Positions 63,511-64,000 of a DNA stretch of 64,000 nucleotides are shown here, one piece after another. Source of the stretch: Ophiodon elongatus (taxonomy: Eukaryota > Chordata > Actinopteri > Perciformes > Hexagrammidae); the NCBI GenBank assembly GCA_016806645.1, contig JACSYO010000197.1, forward strand, positions 10,001 to 74,000, in the 5' to 3' direction. Each line of letters starts with the position of its first letter. The first letter of the stretch is position 1. Both the position numbers and the translations under genes were made by a program. A model generated the notes under the pieces. It was given only the letters and a program-made list of their open reading frames with translations, did no database searches and was not told where the DNA came from.

Positions 63511-63701
63511 CTCACTCCATCATCTCCATCCATCCATCTCTTGTCGGAGCCTCTCAGCGGGGCTCGGGCTGTTGTGTGTGAGGCATACTTGGGCTGTGGC
63601 GTCAGTTTGGAAATGAGGCTCGTTTGCATTTAAACACTCTGCTCTCTGGGCACTTGGTAAACTTGATGAGAGGAGGATGAGGAGAGCGGGGAAGGGGGAG
63701 G

Positions 63702-63705
<4 letters not shown>

Positions 63706-63766
<61 letters not shown>

Positions 63767-63830
63767 AAGGGGAGTAATTGCAACACTGAGAGAGAGAGAG
63801 AGAGCAAGGGGAGTAATTGCAACACTAAGA

Positions 63831-63871
<41 letters not shown>

Positions 63872-63895
63872 AGGGAGGGAGAGAGGGGGGAGTGA
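63706..63895 (+). repeat. GA microsatellite cluster with a 43-bp duplication
   Basis: GA runs at 63706-63765, 63789-63805 and 63834-63865. The spacer GCAAGGGGAGTAATTGCAAC occurs twice (63765 and 63804), showing segmental duplication. Confidence 0.95.
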
Positions 63896-64000
63896 AGGAG
63901 GGAGTGTGTGGAGAACACTGGCTAATATAAATTCATTATGTAAATCCGCAGCTCAAACAAATTGACAGGCGGGTATTACACCCGAGAGGAGCTGAATCAA

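Noticed and set aside
63321..63581. Exon after CCTCCTCTCTGGCAG reading MSIAADTYGLRALLLP
   Set aside because: The acceptor match is ordinary, the frame soon enters a CT microsatellite, and no donor was found.

Overview
The window looks like gene-poor, non-coding DNA from a ray-finned fish, probably a percomorph. The evidence is the kind of repeats present. There is a Rex3 (RTE-clade) LINE, a Gmr1-type Ty3/gypsy element with integrase upstream of reverse transcriptase, a DIRS/Ngaro/Crypton-like tyrosine-recombinase element, several short dispersed repeats I recognise from teleost genomes, and very many CA/TG and CT/GA microsatellites. I found no complete cellular gene, no tRNA or rRNA gene and no CRISPR. 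The only cellular coding candidate is a possible internal exon in a GC-rich island near 14.1-14.3 kb on the minus strand.

Layout. 0-12 kb: unique sequence, microsatellites, a 746-bp GA/GACA purine tract (5.22-5.97 kb) and three copies of a short repeat called RE1 here. 12.04-13.81 kb: an AT-rich tandem array of about 19-bp units. 13.9-14.7 kb: a CpG-rich island with the candidate exon. 15-28 kb: unique sequence, many microsatellites and RE1/RE2 copies. 28.9-32.5 kb: a decayed Gmr1-like retrotransposon (gag, protease, integrase, RT, RNase H, probable 3' LTR). 32.84-33.64 kb: a coding-like minisatellite followed by a telomere-like GGTTA tract. 36.9-39.77 kb: a C-rich decayed element with a proline-rich tandem-repeat segment and a tyrosine recombinase. 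40-51 kb: mostly unique AT-rich sequence with repeat fragments. 51.95-53.96 kb: a 5'-truncated Rex3 on the minus strand. 54.0-54.75 kb: a terminal-inverted-repeat element split by a 331-bp solo LTR with a perfect 5-bp target duplication. 55-64 kb: unique sequence, microsatellites and more short repeats.

The most interesting pattern is RE1. Nine copies lie in 64 kb, and six carry one to five tandem 73-bp units. Each unit contains TGACCACCAGGGGGCGACT or a close variant, which strongly resembles the vertebrate CTCF recognition core. This gives 16 oriented CTCF-like motifs in six clusters, some on the plus strand and some on the minus. A mobile repeat that amplifies an insulator-like motif as a VNTR would be a plausible, testable source of chromatin-loop anchors. 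A second family (RE2) carries a different CTCF-like core.

Limits: everything was read by eye. Repeat boundaries are approximate unless stated as exact, family names rest on recalled motifs, and no database search was run.
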